A stretch of DNA of 64,000 nucleotides from Paenibacillus sp. OVF10 (GTDB taxonomy: Bacteria; Bacillota; Bacilli; Paenibacillales; Paenibacillaceae), in NCBI GenBank assembly GCA_022836915.1, contig CP094668.1:4774001-4838000 (forward strand). The letters run 5' to 3'. Positions within the stretch are counted from its first letter, which is position 1. Each line of letters starts with the position of its first letter. The position numbers and the translations under genes are program-made. The notes below the pieces were generated by a model. The model did not search any database and had not been told where the DNA came from. It was given only the letters and a program-made list of their open reading frames with translations. Below, in pieces: positions 9,181 to 18,541 of the stretch.

Positions 9181-10617
9181 CTATTTATCCTTCGCTCTGA
9201 AAGCACTGGAGATCCGGCGTGCCGGATTCAGATGACTGTAATGACGTCCATACGCAAAGTAGATAATCAATCCGATAATCAACCAAGCAAAAAACGTAAT
9301 CCATGTCAGCGCTGCAAGGCGTGTCATTAAGTATACACAACCCAAGGCACTCAGAATCGGAATCAGTGGCACAAGTGGAACGCGAAAGCCGCGTTTGAGA
9401 TCCGGGTTATTTTTACGCAACACAATAATGCCAAGACTTACAACTGCAAAAGCAAACAACGTTCCGATGTTCGTAAGCTCCGCCAAATGTCCCAACGAGA
9501 TGAACCCGGAGAACAGAGCCACGATAATGCCTGCAACCCATGTCCCTACCGCTGGTGTCTGACTCTTGCCACTAACCTTGGAAAAGACCGGAGACAGCAG
9601 TCCGTCACGAGACATGGAATAGAGCAAACGTGTCTGACCATACATCATGACCAGCAATACGGTCGTAATGCCGGCAATCGCTCCAAGAGATACAATCCAG
9701 GACAATCCCTTCAATTGAACAAATTCAAATGCAAACGCAACCGGATCACTTACATTCAACATGTTATAAGGCACGATCCCTGTGAGGATCAACGATACAA
9801 CAATGTAGAGAACAGTACAGATCGCCAGTGACGCAATAATTCCAATCGGCAAATCCCGTTGTGGCCGCTTGACCTCTTCTGCTGCTGTGGAGACCGCATC
9901 AAATCCGATGTAAGCAAAGAATACGGTTGCTGCTCCCGCAGTTACGCCTGAGATACCAAAGGGCAAGAATGGTTGCCAGTTTGTTGGCTCTACATAGAAA
10001 ACACCTACACCAATGAAGATCAACACCACGATAATCTTAATCGCTACCATGATGCCGTTCGCACGAGCGGCTTCCTTCACCCCTCGAGTAAGCAGGAAGG
10101 TGATAATTAACGTAATGACCGCAGCCGTGATGTCAAAATAGGTTCCCTTTTCCGGGCTGAACGCACTCGTCAGCGCATGTGGTAACTCCAATCCAAATCC
10201 AGACAATAACGTCTGGAAATATCCAGACCATCCGCTGGCTACCGCTGCACTCGCGAATCCATACTCCAATATCAAATCCCATCCCAGAATCCAGGCAATC
10301 ACTTCACCAAAAGCCGTATAGCTATACGTGTACGCACTACCCGATGCCGGTATGCTTGAGGCAAATTCCGAGTAACACAATGCCGCGAATGCACATATGA
10401 TACCTGCCAGCAAAAATGACAGTACAAGGCCAGGGCCAGCATACGTTGCGGCAGCTACACCGGTCAGCACAAAAATCCCGGTACCAATAATAGCTCCTAC
10501 GCCAAGTGTGGTTAAGTCCAACGGACCAAGCGCCCGTTTCAATGCACTGCTGTTATCGCCCTCCGAGGCAATTGGTTTTTTACGAAATAATGAAGATCGT
10601 TGTTCGTTCTCACGCAT
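9181..10617 (-). CDS. APC-family amino-acid permease (YfnA/CAT-like)
   Basis: Secondary transporter of about 478 aa with twelve or more hydrophobic segments. The first helix has the family signature GVGAIIGTGIFVLTG, and a consensus FFAYIGFDAVSTAAEE follows in the middle, matching the cationic-amino-acid-transporter branch. It imports amino acids with protons; the exact substrate is not readable. The ATG at 10617 lies nine bases after GAGAGG; another ATG lies 6 nt upstream. A strong downstream hairpin ends the unit. It sits next to an amidohydrolase gene, which together suggest use of nitrogen compounds. Confidence 0.9.
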   Translation of the reverse strand: MRENEQRSSLFRKKPIASEGDNSSALKRALGPLDLTTLGVGAIIGTGIFVLTGVAAATYAGPGLVLSFLLAGIICAFAALCYSEFASSIPASGSAYTYSYTAFGEVIAWILGWDLILEYGFASAAVASGWSGYFQTLLSGFGLELPHALTSAFSPEKGTYFDITAAVITLIITFLLTRGVKEAARANGIMVAIKIIVVLIFIGVGVFYVEPTNWQPFLPFGISGVTAGAATVFFAYIGFDAVSTAAEEVKRPQRDLPIGIIASLAICTVLYIVVSLILTGIVPYNMLNVSDPVAFAFEFVQLKGLSWIVSLGAIAGITTVLLVMMYGQTRLLYSMSRDGLLSPVFSKVSGKSQTPAVGTWVAGIIVALFSGFISLGHLAELTNIGTLFAFAVVSLGIIVLRKNNPDLKRGFRVPLVPLIPILSALGCVYLMTRLAALTWITFFAWLIIGLIIYFAYGRHYSHLNPARRISSAFRAKDK

Positions 10618-10875
10618 AGTCATGTTCCTCTCGTCATGAATCTTGAATGTGCAATATGTGCTATGGATGTAGCAGCGATTGGATGGCTTCCCATCTGTTC
10701 TATGAAAAAGTCATTTGTTCTATCTTATCGATCACCTATAAAAACCTATCGAATTCTACACGTTATCGCGTTGCTTGGTTAAATTTATTTTTAAGGATCA
10801 CTTATTTTGTTCTTTTTTCGCGAAAATTATCATGAACTGTTTCACGTGGACAAATATGAAAATCGATTTAAAACA

Positions 10876-10910
10876 AAACTGCGTATAATTTATATTATGC
10901 GCAGTTTTTA
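10876..10910. terminator. Bidirectional hairpin in the 10.6-11.1 kb gap
   Basis: AAAACTGCGTATAAT ... ATTATGCGCAGTTTTT, nearly perfect. It could terminate either strand. The rest of this 470-bp gap shows only AT-rich sequence, the permease promoter region, and the amidohydrolase terminator. Confidence 0.55.
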
Positions 10911-11040
10911 TGAGCCTTAATTTTCGTGAAAAACACCTTATATCCCTTGTTATCTGAAGTTAAAAAATGAGAGCTCTTTTCGTCTTTTTCCGCTGTCCCT
11001 TCCTCCCTTATCCTGTCTAATTCGACGATATGAAGGCATG

Positions 11041-11071
11041 TAAAAGAGCCACATATCATTATGCGGCCCTT
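11041..11071 (-). terminator. Terminator after the amidohydrolase
   Basis: Minus strand: GGGCCGCATA-ATGA-TATGTGGCTC followed by TTTTA. Confidence 0.7.
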
Positions 11072-11088
11072 TCTTTCTTACTATGGGT

Positions 11089-12458
11089 TCACGAGAAAGC
11101 AATTCTCTCTGCATCTGACATCCGGTATTGGGATAACAAATACTCTTTGCTCTGCATCGCCGTATGACGAATCGCATCCAAATCAACATGCAACAGCTTA
11201 CCCTCTCGCTTCACGAGTCTACCTGCCACAAAGACCGTATCCACATTGGATGGATTGGCAAATTGCACGACAGCGCCGATTGGATCATGAACAGGGAACA
11301 TATTCAGATCGGTGGTACGAATCATGATCAGATCCGCTTCTTTTCCCGGGGTCAACGTACCCACCTTCTGCTCCAATCCCAATGCTTGTGCACCAGCTGA
11401 AGTTGCAAATCTCAGCACTTGGCTGGACTGCAAGTTCAACTCACCAGGCATCTCACCCTGCTGCAAAAGTTGTTCATTGGCTCTGGATCGTTCAGTCTGA
11501 AGTGCAAACTTCATCTGCGAGAACATATCTCCGCCTGTGGACGTTACCACATCTACACCAAGTGTAGGGGTTCCCCCATGTTCAAGAAAATAGCCGGTGG
11601 CCGGATATCCATGACCCATCATCATTTCAACCTCAGGTGTGACCGACAAGGAAGCACCGCTATCTGCCAGCATTTTGTATTCATCCATGCCCATGGTGTT
11701 ACCATGAACGATATTCACCCGTGGACTTAACAGCCCCGCTTCGTACAATTGACTAATGGAACGATCCACAGACCCCCAACTGCCAAATCCGGCATGCATG
11801 GAACAGATCGCATCCAGCTCTTGTGCTAGTTCGATCTCTTTCACGGTTGTATCCCAATGACTGAACTCTGGACCACGAATGGCAAGCCCATAAGTAAGCA
11901 ATTGATCCCGTGATGAAAAATAACGTTCTTTGACTCTTCTCACATCATTATTCGAATACGTGAGTTGGCTATCCCGATTCCAGTATTCCGTCTCACCAGG
12001 GACTCCGTGAGCAAATACTGCCCGAATGCCAGCATCCTGAAGTCCACGAATCAGTTCATCCGTGTGGTCAGGGAATACGGCATGCTCCAATCCAACACCG
12101 TCGTAACTCCTGCGTTAAGCGCTTCCAATGAACCGAGCAGGTTGGCAATATAACTATCTTGTGGACGGAGCTTGCTTCCCATCGCACCATAATAGAGATT
12201 TTGCAAATAAACTGGCAAAGACCAGTTGGTTCCCGCTGTTTTGACCAGTGATTCCCACACATGCCGATGTGTGTCCACCAGCCCAGGCATAATAATCATC
12301 GATGAAGCATCAATGATCTCCGCATCTGGAATATCCAGGTCGGGCTGGATCGCCATGATCAGTGAATCCTGAATCAGAACGTCCGCCCTCTTATACTGTC
12401 CAATTCGAGCATCCATCGACAACACACAGCCATTTTTCAACAGATAACTTGTCCGCAC
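11089..12458 (-). CDS. Amidohydrolase (TrzN/MtaD/SAH-deaminase-like), frameshift at ~12084
   Basis: Metal-dependent hydrolase of the cytosine-deaminase-like superfamily (COG0402), about 457 aa. The metal motif DTHRH is near residue 66, followed by further ligands in SMHAGFG and IVHGNTM, and the Asp in LGVDVVTSTGG. The frame breaks where minus-strand GGAGCATGCC should read GGAGCCATGCC; the join then gives VLDWSHAVFPDHTDELI, the expected family segment. The start is GTG at 12458, nine bases after GGGAG. Likely substrates are N-ring compounds such as deoxyadenosine, guanine derivatives or triazines; the sequence does not decide. Monocistronic. Confidence 0.8.
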
Positions 12459-12578
12459 AAGACACATCTCCCATCTGATTTGGTTTGAAAGACGATCATA
12501 TCCTGCTTACGAATCCGTACTGCTTTTGACTATTGTTTCGCTAGTATATATATATTATATAGTTATTGTTAGTATTTA

Positions 12579-13129
12579 TCAATTTTGGGATTTACGTTTC
12601 GCCCGAAATCTTCTGACCTTCATCAGATTTCCACACATCTTATCATCACAGTACTTCTGTGTTCTGCTTCGGGTATCATCATAAAACATCCAGCGACAAT
12701 CCGAATTATCACAGATCCGAATCCTGCCGCCTTCTCCTCTACCAAAGTCGTAGCAAAATCAGCAGCTACCTCAGCCATAACCTGATGCCAACCCGTTTCT
12801 ACAGCTACCAGTTGGAGTTTCAGTCCCTGATCAATTGTAGTCAATGTTCTTCTCACATGCCCTGCTTCCATAACGCCATTCAACCATTGTTTTTCTATAT
12901 CCGTTAATGATGCTCCAGAAGACAAGCGGGCTCCAAGAGCCATCAATTCATTCCTGAAATTTCTCATCGACAACTCATCTTCTGGAGATGCAGGGACAGA
13001 AGCGTTAAGTTGCCATCGTTCCAGAAAGTCTTGCTGCCAGCTCGCCTTCCCTAGTCTGTCCTCCGATCGATCTCCCCCACGCCAGTCGTGATAATCGCTG
13101 TTTACAAAATCGGTCCATAACCTGTCCAT
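12579..13129 (-). CDS. CGNR zinc-finger protein, probable transcription regulator (frameshift at ~12730)
   Basis: About 184 aa. The N-terminal ABATE-like domain (residues 1-130) is followed, after adding one base to GG at 12730, by a treble-clef zinc finger: C-x4-C in ICDNSDC, then KYCDDKMCGN and a basic tail VRRFRAKRKSQN. The usual CGNR tetrad reads CGNL here. Without the correction the finger is lost, which argues for a sequencing indel. ATG at 13129 follows GGAGGTATAT. It is divergent from a dinB-like gene; the shared interval has inverted repeats that could be its operator. Confidence 0.8.
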
Positions 13130-13170
13130 ATATACCTCCGTTTATCGTAACCATCTAAGTAAATAAGGAA

Positions 13171-13210
13171 GGTTACAACTCATCTTTGATGTGTTATATT
13201 AAGTGTAACC
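13171..13210 (+). promoter_or_regulatory. Promoter and inverted repeat between CGNR and DinB genes
   Basis: A perfect 7-bp inverted repeat GGTTACA ... TGTAACC (13171-13177, 13204-13210) encloses a plausible -35 TTACAA and -10 TATATT 16 bp apart, reading towards the DinB gene. A further GTAACC half lies at 13147. The arrangement fits an operator for a divergent repressor, perhaps the CGNR protein. Confidence 0.45.
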
Positions 13211-13272
13211 TCATTAATCAGTTTTAGCTAGTTACATCACAAATCACAATTATACGCAAGGAGGAAAAGGCA

Positions 13273-13773
13273 ATGACAAAAACAACAGCACTAGATGTGT
13301 TACTTATTCAAAAGGATGATACTTGGGATCAATGTAATTGGATTGTACCTTTGTCGAAATCCTTGGAGGGTCTTACAGCAGAACAAGCAGCCTGGATTCC
13401 ACCCTCAGGGGGATTAAGCATCTGGCAGTTGGTTAACCATATGTATTATTACAACCATCGCTTATTATGTCGCATGCAAGGTAAGGAGCCTACCCTTCCT
13501 GCTGTAGACTCCAATGAATACACATTTGGGAATTCCGGAGATGCAACGGACGCAGCTGGATGGAATACACTGCTACAGGGTACAACTCGATTAGCCCAGC
13601 AGTTGCGAGATCAATTGGCTGCACTACAAGAGTCAGATCTTGATGCCGCATATATGGACTCCGAAGAGAAATGGGCACACGAACTAGCTCGCTGGGTACT
13701 CCATGATGCGTATCACGCAGGTCAGATCGTGCTCCTTCGCAGACAGCAAGGAAGCTGGAAAATCGTTTTCTAA
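13273..13773 (+). CDS. DinB-family protein
   Basis: 166 aa four-helix-bundle protein of the DinB/YfiT superfamily. The three-His metal site is recognisable: LVNHMYYYNH near residue 56 and HDAYHAGQI near 147. Family members are thiol-dependent S-transferases (bacillithiol or mycothiol) or have unknown roles; some are DNA-damage induced. ATG at 13273 is preceded by AAGGAGG. It is divergent from the CGNR zinc-finger gene with an inverted-repeat promoter between them, which suggests control by that neighbour. Confidence 0.8.
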   Translation: MTKTTALDVLLIQKDDTWDQCNWIVPLSKSLEGLTAEQAAWIPPSGGLSIWQLVNHMYYYNHRLLCRMQGKEPTLPAVDSNEYTFGNSGDATDAAGWNTLLQGTTRLAQQLRDQLAALQESDLDAAYMDSEEKWAHELARWVLHDAYHAGQIVLLRRQQGSWKIVF

Positions 13774-13859
13774 AAAAATGCTTGAACTGCTAGCGCTTAC
13801 AGGAATAAGATGAACTTATTAATGTTACAGCTTGTTCAACACACTATATAATTGAATAG

Positions 13860-14007
13860 GATCTTCGGGGTAGGGTGCAATTCCCAACCGGCGGTGATGT
13901 TCTTCGGAACCAGCCCGCGACTCGCTATTAGTTCTTAACGAAGGACATCTAGCGACTGACTTGGTGTGAATCCAAGGCCGACGGTACAGTCCGGATGAGA
14001 GAAGATC
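13860..14007 (+). ncRNA. FMN riboswitch (RFN element)
   Basis: The closing stem GATCTTC/GAAGATC frames the classic conserved blocks: GGGTGCAATTCCCAACCGGC, AGCCCGCGA, GGTGTGAATCC, GCCGACGGT and AGTCCGGATGAGAGAAG. Binds FMN. A rho-independent hairpin at 14065-14105 follows before the EamA transporter gene, so FMN should favour termination. Confidence 0.95.
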
Positions 14008-14064
14008 AACACATTGACATGCCGTTTACGGGAAGGCCTCTTTCCTGACGCATGTCTTTGGATG

Positions 14065-14105
14065 AGCCCCCGTTTATTTGGTATACACCAAAACGGGGGC
14101 TTTTG
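14065..14105 (+). terminator. Riboswitch-controlled terminator
   Basis: AGCCCCCGTTT ... AAACGGGGGCTTTT between the FMN aptamer and the transporter start; expression platform of the riboswitch. Confidence 0.85.
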
Positions 14106-14154
14106 TCGATTTTGCCAACTGAAGATTCCGTGTTCTGACGAAGGAGTCCTGAAT

Positions 14155-15134
14155 ATGGAAAAGACATCAGCAGCATCACCTGTTTACCGCAAGGAACGAA
14201 GTAATACCGGATTCTGGCTTGTAGTTCTCGGCGCCGCCTTATGGGGTGTCGACCCACTCTTCCGCATTATTTTGCTAAACACGATGACATCCACGCAGAT
14301 TGTACTGGTGGAACACATCATCGTCAGTCTTATTGCCATACCCGTGCTGTGGAAATTTCGGGCTGATCTGAAAAACCTGCGCGCTCGCCACTGGATTGCC
14401 GTGATTTTTATTTCATGGGGAGGATCAGCACTCGCAACGGTATTGTTCACCATGGCACTAACACATAACGATCCGAATACGGTGCTTTTATTGCAAAAAT
14501 GCAACCACTCTTCGCTATCGTTCTGGCTAAACTGTTACTGAAAGAAACGTTGCCTCGTCGCTTCGGTGGATTGTTCTTCATTGCATTAGCAGGAACGTAC
14601 CTGCTTACATTTGGCTTCACATTGCCATTAGGTAACTGGGACAACTGGATTCATGCTGGAAGCTTGTTATCCCTTGGGGCTGCTGCCTTATGGGGAGGTT
14701 CAACCGTTATGGGCCGATTGATGCTGGGACAGGCGCGTTATGAAATGGTCACCTCCCTTCGCTTTGTCGTTGCTCTCCCGCTCCTGATTTTTATGACGTG
14801 GAACGAAGGTGCGGCATGGACATTTCCGTCCGGAACGGGTGAACAGACTGCTGTCATCCTCAATATTCTCGGTCAGGCATTGTTACCAGGTTTGCTAAGT
14901 CTTCTGTTGTATTACAAAGGTCTGTCGTCAACCAAAGCATCTGTTGCAACACTCGCGGAACTTAGCTTCCCGATGGCGGGTGTGTTGGTGAACTGGATTG
15001 CTTTCCGTACACTGATTACATGGGAGCAGCTGCTTGGTTTTATCCTGATCTGGGTGGCCCTCTTCGCCATTTCCAGACAGCAGGAAAGATCATCAACTGC
15101 GGCCGATGCTGCACCGAAGCTGCGTACAGATTAA
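14155..15134 (+). CDS. EamA/DMT-family transporter, predicted riboflavin transporter (frameshift at 14495)
   Basis: About 326 aa with ten hydrophobic helices in two EamA halves. The first helix is FWLVVLGAALWGVDPLF; the second half opens with LGAAALWGGSTVMGR. The A5 run at 14495-14499 is one A short; adding it restores LLLQKMQPLFAIVLAKLLLKE. The FMN riboswitch upstream is the main functional clue: genes under this aptamer nearly always make or move riboflavin, and an EamA protein (RibN) imports riboflavin in rhizobia. I infer riboflavin/FMN transport; direction is unproven. Start ATG at 14155, after GAAGGAG. Confidence 0.75.
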
Positions 15135-15182
15135 GTAGATATATCTGAGGTTCACATATAAACAAATAGTCAAATATAAAAT

Positions 15183-15226
15183 AAAACCATTGCACATCAA
15201 ATTAGATGAGCAGTGGTTTTTTATTT
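15183..15226 (+). terminator. Terminator after the EamA transporter
   Basis: AAAACCATTGC ... GCAGTGGTTTTTTATTT hairpin with T-run. The remaining ~220 bp before the amidase shows nothing else that I can name. Confidence 0.7.
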
Positions 15227-15452
15227 CCATTACTCAATTTACTCGATATTACTCGATCATTTTCTCAATTTGCAATATGAGCTATTAACCCTGTGCTTTA
15301 TTTCTATATCGCAAATGCCCCTCTATTCTCTCCTCTCATACCGAATATCAAAATCATCGCGCTAAGTCTCTTCTATGTTTTGTCTTTTATCCAATCCGGT
15401 GGTACGATGACATATGGAATAAACAGATAATTATATTCAGAGAGGAACGATC

Positions 15453-16952
15453 ATGATGTCTTCATTCTCATATACCTCCTACGACGCCGTAGGTTTGGCT
15501 GAACTGATCCGATCCCGGGAGGTATCCCCGGTTGAAATGCTGGAAGCGGCGTTTGCACGCCTTGAAGAAGTGAATCCGCAACTTAATGCGGTTATTCGTA
15601 CATATGAAAATCGCGCACGTGAGGAAGCCGGTTTGGTTCGCCCTGGAGAACAACCTTTTGCCGGTGTTCCCCTGCTCCTGAAAGATATCTCGCAATCCTT
15701 GGAAGGCGAATTTCTGACTTCAGGCTCACGTTTGTTCAGCGAGCATCGTGCATTACGCAATTCCAATTTTGTCACTCGACTCCGTGATGCAGGCTTTATC
15801 TTCATAGGACATACCAATACGCCTGAATTTGGCTTGAAAAATATCACAGAGCCCCGCCTCCATGGTCCAACTCGCAATCCATGGAATATAAATCACACTC
15901 CAGGTGGTTCAAGCGGTGGAGCTGCCGCGGCTGTAGCTTCGGGTATTGTTCCTCTCGCTGGAGCCAGTGACGGAGGTGGTTCGATTCGTATCCCGGCTTC
16001 CTTTAGCGGATTGTTTGGATTGAAGCCAACACGCGGGCGCACACCTGTAGGACCGGGAGTTGGTCGTCAATGGCAAGGCGCATCGATTGATTTTGCCCTC
16101 TCTCGTTCGGTTCGGGACAGTGCTGCATTGCTTGATACGTTACAAGTCATTCAGCCCGAAGCTGCGTTCCATGCTCCACTCTTTCCAGGCAGTTACTTGG
16201 CAGATATGAGCTATCCACATCAACGCAAACTGAAAATTGCATACACAACGGATTCGCCCGTGGGTACACCTGTCAGCGCAGAAGCCAAAGAGTCTGTATA
16301 CAAGCTCGTTCGCTGGTTGGAAGATCAAGGTCATCATGTTGAAGAAAAACTGAGTCCAGTCAATGGAGTTCGGTTGATGGAGAACTATTACATGATGAAC
16401 AGTGGTGAGATGGCCGCGATGATCTCTTCCATGGAACGATCCATGGGCCGGGCTCTGACCTCCGATGATATGGAGATTGAATCCTGGGTTCTGGCTGAAG
16501 CAGGCAAAAAGGTGTCCGCTGCGGAATTTGTACATAGCTTAGCTGAATGGGATGTAGCTGCAGCCCAGATGTCCACTTTGTTCGAGCGTTATGACTTCTA
16601 CGTCACACCTGTTAATGCTTTTCCTGCGCCTAAGATTGGGGAACTAACACCTCATGACGAACAGATCCGTAATCTGATGCGAATTAGTGAATTGGACAAG
16701 ACCCAGCAGCAGCAACTCATCTATGAAATGTTTGAGCCAAGTCTTACGTATACACCGTTCACCCAGCTTGCAAATCTGACAGGCCAGCCTGCGATAAGTG
16801 TACCTCTGCATGTGACACCTGAAGGTTTGCCAATGGGCGTTCAAGTGATGGCAACCAAGGGACGCGAAGATTGGTTGTTACATCTGGCTGGACAGCTTGA
16901 ACAATCAGACCTCTGGATTGGGATGAAAGGTAATCCGCTGTTCCCAGCATAA
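15453..16952 (+). CDS. Amidase-signature family amidase
   Basis: 499 aa hydrolase of carboxamides. Ser-cisSer-Lys triad: Lys in LLLKDIS, the cis-Ser in the glycine-rich HTPGGSSGGAAAAVASG, and the nucleophile Ser in DGGGSIRIPAS. The length and the C-terminal QPAISVPLHVTPEGLPMGVQ fit AS enzymes; no GatB/GatC neighbours, so it is a catabolic amidase and not GatA. It is followed 148 bp later by a DUF1989 gene, a family linked to urea/amide catabolism, which suggests joint nitrogen scavenging. ATG at 15453 follows GAGAGGAA. Confidence 0.9.
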   Translation: MMSSFSYTSYDAVGLAELIRSREVSPVEMLEAAFARLEEVNPQLNAVIRTYENRAREEAGLVRPGEQPFAGVPLLLKDISQSLEGEFLTSGSRLFSEHRALRNSNFVTRLRDAGFIFIGHTNTPEFGLKNITEPRLHGPTRNPWNINHTPGGSSGGAAAAVASGIVPLAGASDGGGSIRIPASFSGLFGLKPTRGRTPVGPGVGRQWQGASIDFALSRSVRDSAALLDTLQVIQPEAAFHAPLFPGSYLADMSYPHQRKLKIAYTTDSPVGTPVSAEAKESVYKLVRWLEDQGHHVEEKLSPVNGVRLMENYYMMNSGEMAAMISSMERSMGRALTSDDMEIESWVLAEAGKKVSAAEFVHSLAEWDVAAAQMSTLFERYDFYVTPVNAFPAPKIGELTPHDEQIRNLMRISELDKTQQQQLIYEMFEPSLTYTPFTQLANLTGQPAISVPLHVTPEGLPMGVQVMATKGREDWLLHLAGQLEQSDLWIGMKGNPLFPA

Positions 16953-16984
16953 ACGCAATATTTCACACGTTTCTGATGAGTAAT

Positions 16985-17051
16985 CTTTCATGCACCCTAT
17001 TATTATTCTTCATATTCGCATGCCTACATTACTTGCTATAGTGCATGAAAG
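16985..17051. repeat. Inverted repeat between amidase and DUF1989 genes
   Basis: Perfect 11-bp arms CTTTCATGCAC (16985-16995) and GTGCATGAAAG (17041-17051), 45 nt apart. It has no T-run, so it is more likely a regulatory site or processed RNA stem than a terminator. Confidence 0.45.
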
Positions 17052-17100
17052 CAATGTCATCTCCGCATACTGAAGTAAAAAGACCTCGGAGGAGACAGTG

Positions 17101-17716
17101 ATGAATTCAACGGAATCTCATAAGCAATCTATTCACATTCCTGCTAAGACAGGCTACGCTCTTAAAGTGAAAAAGGCTCACTGATCCGTATAACTGATCT
17201 GGAGGGGCAGCAAGTGGTTGACTTTGTCGCTTATGATGCACAGAATATTAATAATCGGCTTGATCCCGGGGTAACCCTCGATGTCCTGCGCAATTACAGA
17301 ATTAAACCGGGGCAATGCCTGTATTCCAACCGTTATAAACCTCTCATTTCCATTGTCAGTGAAACTGTAGGCATTCATGATTTTTTCAATTCGGCCTGTC
17401 GTCCGGAAATGTATGAGGTCTTATATGATAAAAAGGACCATCCCAGTTGTTATAATAATCTGAATACTGCTCTTGAACCTTTCGGTATCTCTCCCCTGAT
17501 CAACATTATCCTTTCAATCTGTTTATGAATTCCGTAGTAGATGGTGAAGGCAAAATTGATGTTATCGCTCCCGAATCATGTGCAGGGGATTATGTTGAAA
17601 TGGAAGCTTTGATGGATCTGATCATCGGTTTATCAGCTTGTCCATGCGAGGAAAGTTCTTGCAATGGCTATCATTGTACACCTGTTCAACTCGATGTGGA
17701 GTCGCCTGCTGTTTAA
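17101..17716 (+). CDS. DUF1989 / urea-carboxylase-associated family protein (two frameshifts)
   Basis: About 205 aa. The family shape is clear once two indels are allowed: GG at 17175 is one G short (VKKGSLIRITDLEGQQVVDF), and CCCC at 17493 has one C too many or two too few (before DQHYPFNLFMNSVVDGEG). The conserved Cys-rich end CAGDYVEMEALMDLI ... SACPCEESSCNGYHCTP is present. The family accompanies urea carboxylase and amino-acid transport genes, but its chemistry is not settled. Start ATG at 17101 after GGAGGAG. Follows the amidase gene. Confidence 0.75.
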
Positions 17717-17833
17717 AGTGTTATATCCTCACAGTTTGTTCTAATTCACTCCTTGCGGGAATACGATGACTTGTACCCATTTTATGTGACTACTGGTACA
17801 ATTCGTCGAACCCGTTAAGGAGTGAACGTGTTT

Positions 17834-18511
17834 ATGTCTGTACTGTTCAGTTATATTATTCTGGGAATATCATTGTCAGCTCCAATCGGTCCGATTAATG
17901 CAGCTCAACTGGACCGTGGAGCTCGACATGGATTCATGCATGCCTGGATTCTAGGACTCGGAGCTATGTTTGCAGACTTGGTGTATATGCTGCTGATTTA
18001 TTTTGGAGTTGCCCATTTTCTGGACACGCCGTTCATGCGCTCTTTTCTCTGGTCATTTGGCAGTTTTATTCTGATTTACACGGGAGTGGAAACGCTCTCG
18101 AAGCTGAAACAGGGGATTCAAGGTACATCTACTGCGGAAGCGACTGTTCGAAAATCGTTTATTTCCGGCTTTTTAATGGCCCTGTCCAATCCACTGAACA
18201 TTTTATTTTGGCTTGGGATCTATGGCTCTATTCTCGCGACAACTGTGAAGCACACGGACATGGCTCATTTGCTGCTCTACAGTTCAGGCATATTCATTGG
18301 TATCCTGGTGTGGGATGTCATTATGGCTGGAATGGCCAGTCGATTCCACAAACATAGCAGTGAAAATGTATTGCGCTGGATTTCCATCATTTCGGGAATC
18401 TGCCTGATCGGATTTGGTTTGTATTTTGGGTACGAAGCTGTACGTTCCATTTTTTCTGACAACAAAATCAGACTGGACAGTCACCCAACTTCCTCCACAT
18501 TAATACTGTAA
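17834..18511 (+). CDS. LysE-family amino-acid exporter
   Basis: About 226 aa inner-membrane protein with six predicted helices. The family signature SAPIGPINAAQLDRG is near the N-terminus, and a second conserved helix SGFLMALSNPLNILFWLG is in the middle. Exports amino acids or related small molecules by proton antiport; the substrate is unknown. AAGGAG ends at 17822; ATG at 17834 was chosen, with GTG at 17828 equally possible. The next gene begins 31 bp after the stop, so they may be co-transcribed. Confidence 0.85.
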   Translation: MSVLFSYIILGISLSAPIGPINAAQLDRGARHGFMHAWILGLGAMFADLVYMLLIYFGVAHFLDTPFMRSFLWSFGSFILIYTGVETLSKLKQGIQGTSTAEATVRKSFISGFLMALSNPLNILFWLGIYGSILATTVKHTDMAHLLLYSSGIFIGILVWDVIMAGMASRFHKHSSENVLRWISIISGICLIGFGLYFGYEAVRSIFSDNKIRLDSHPTSSTLIL

Positions 18512-18541
18512 CGGTATCATGTGGAATGGAGTTGGGAATCA

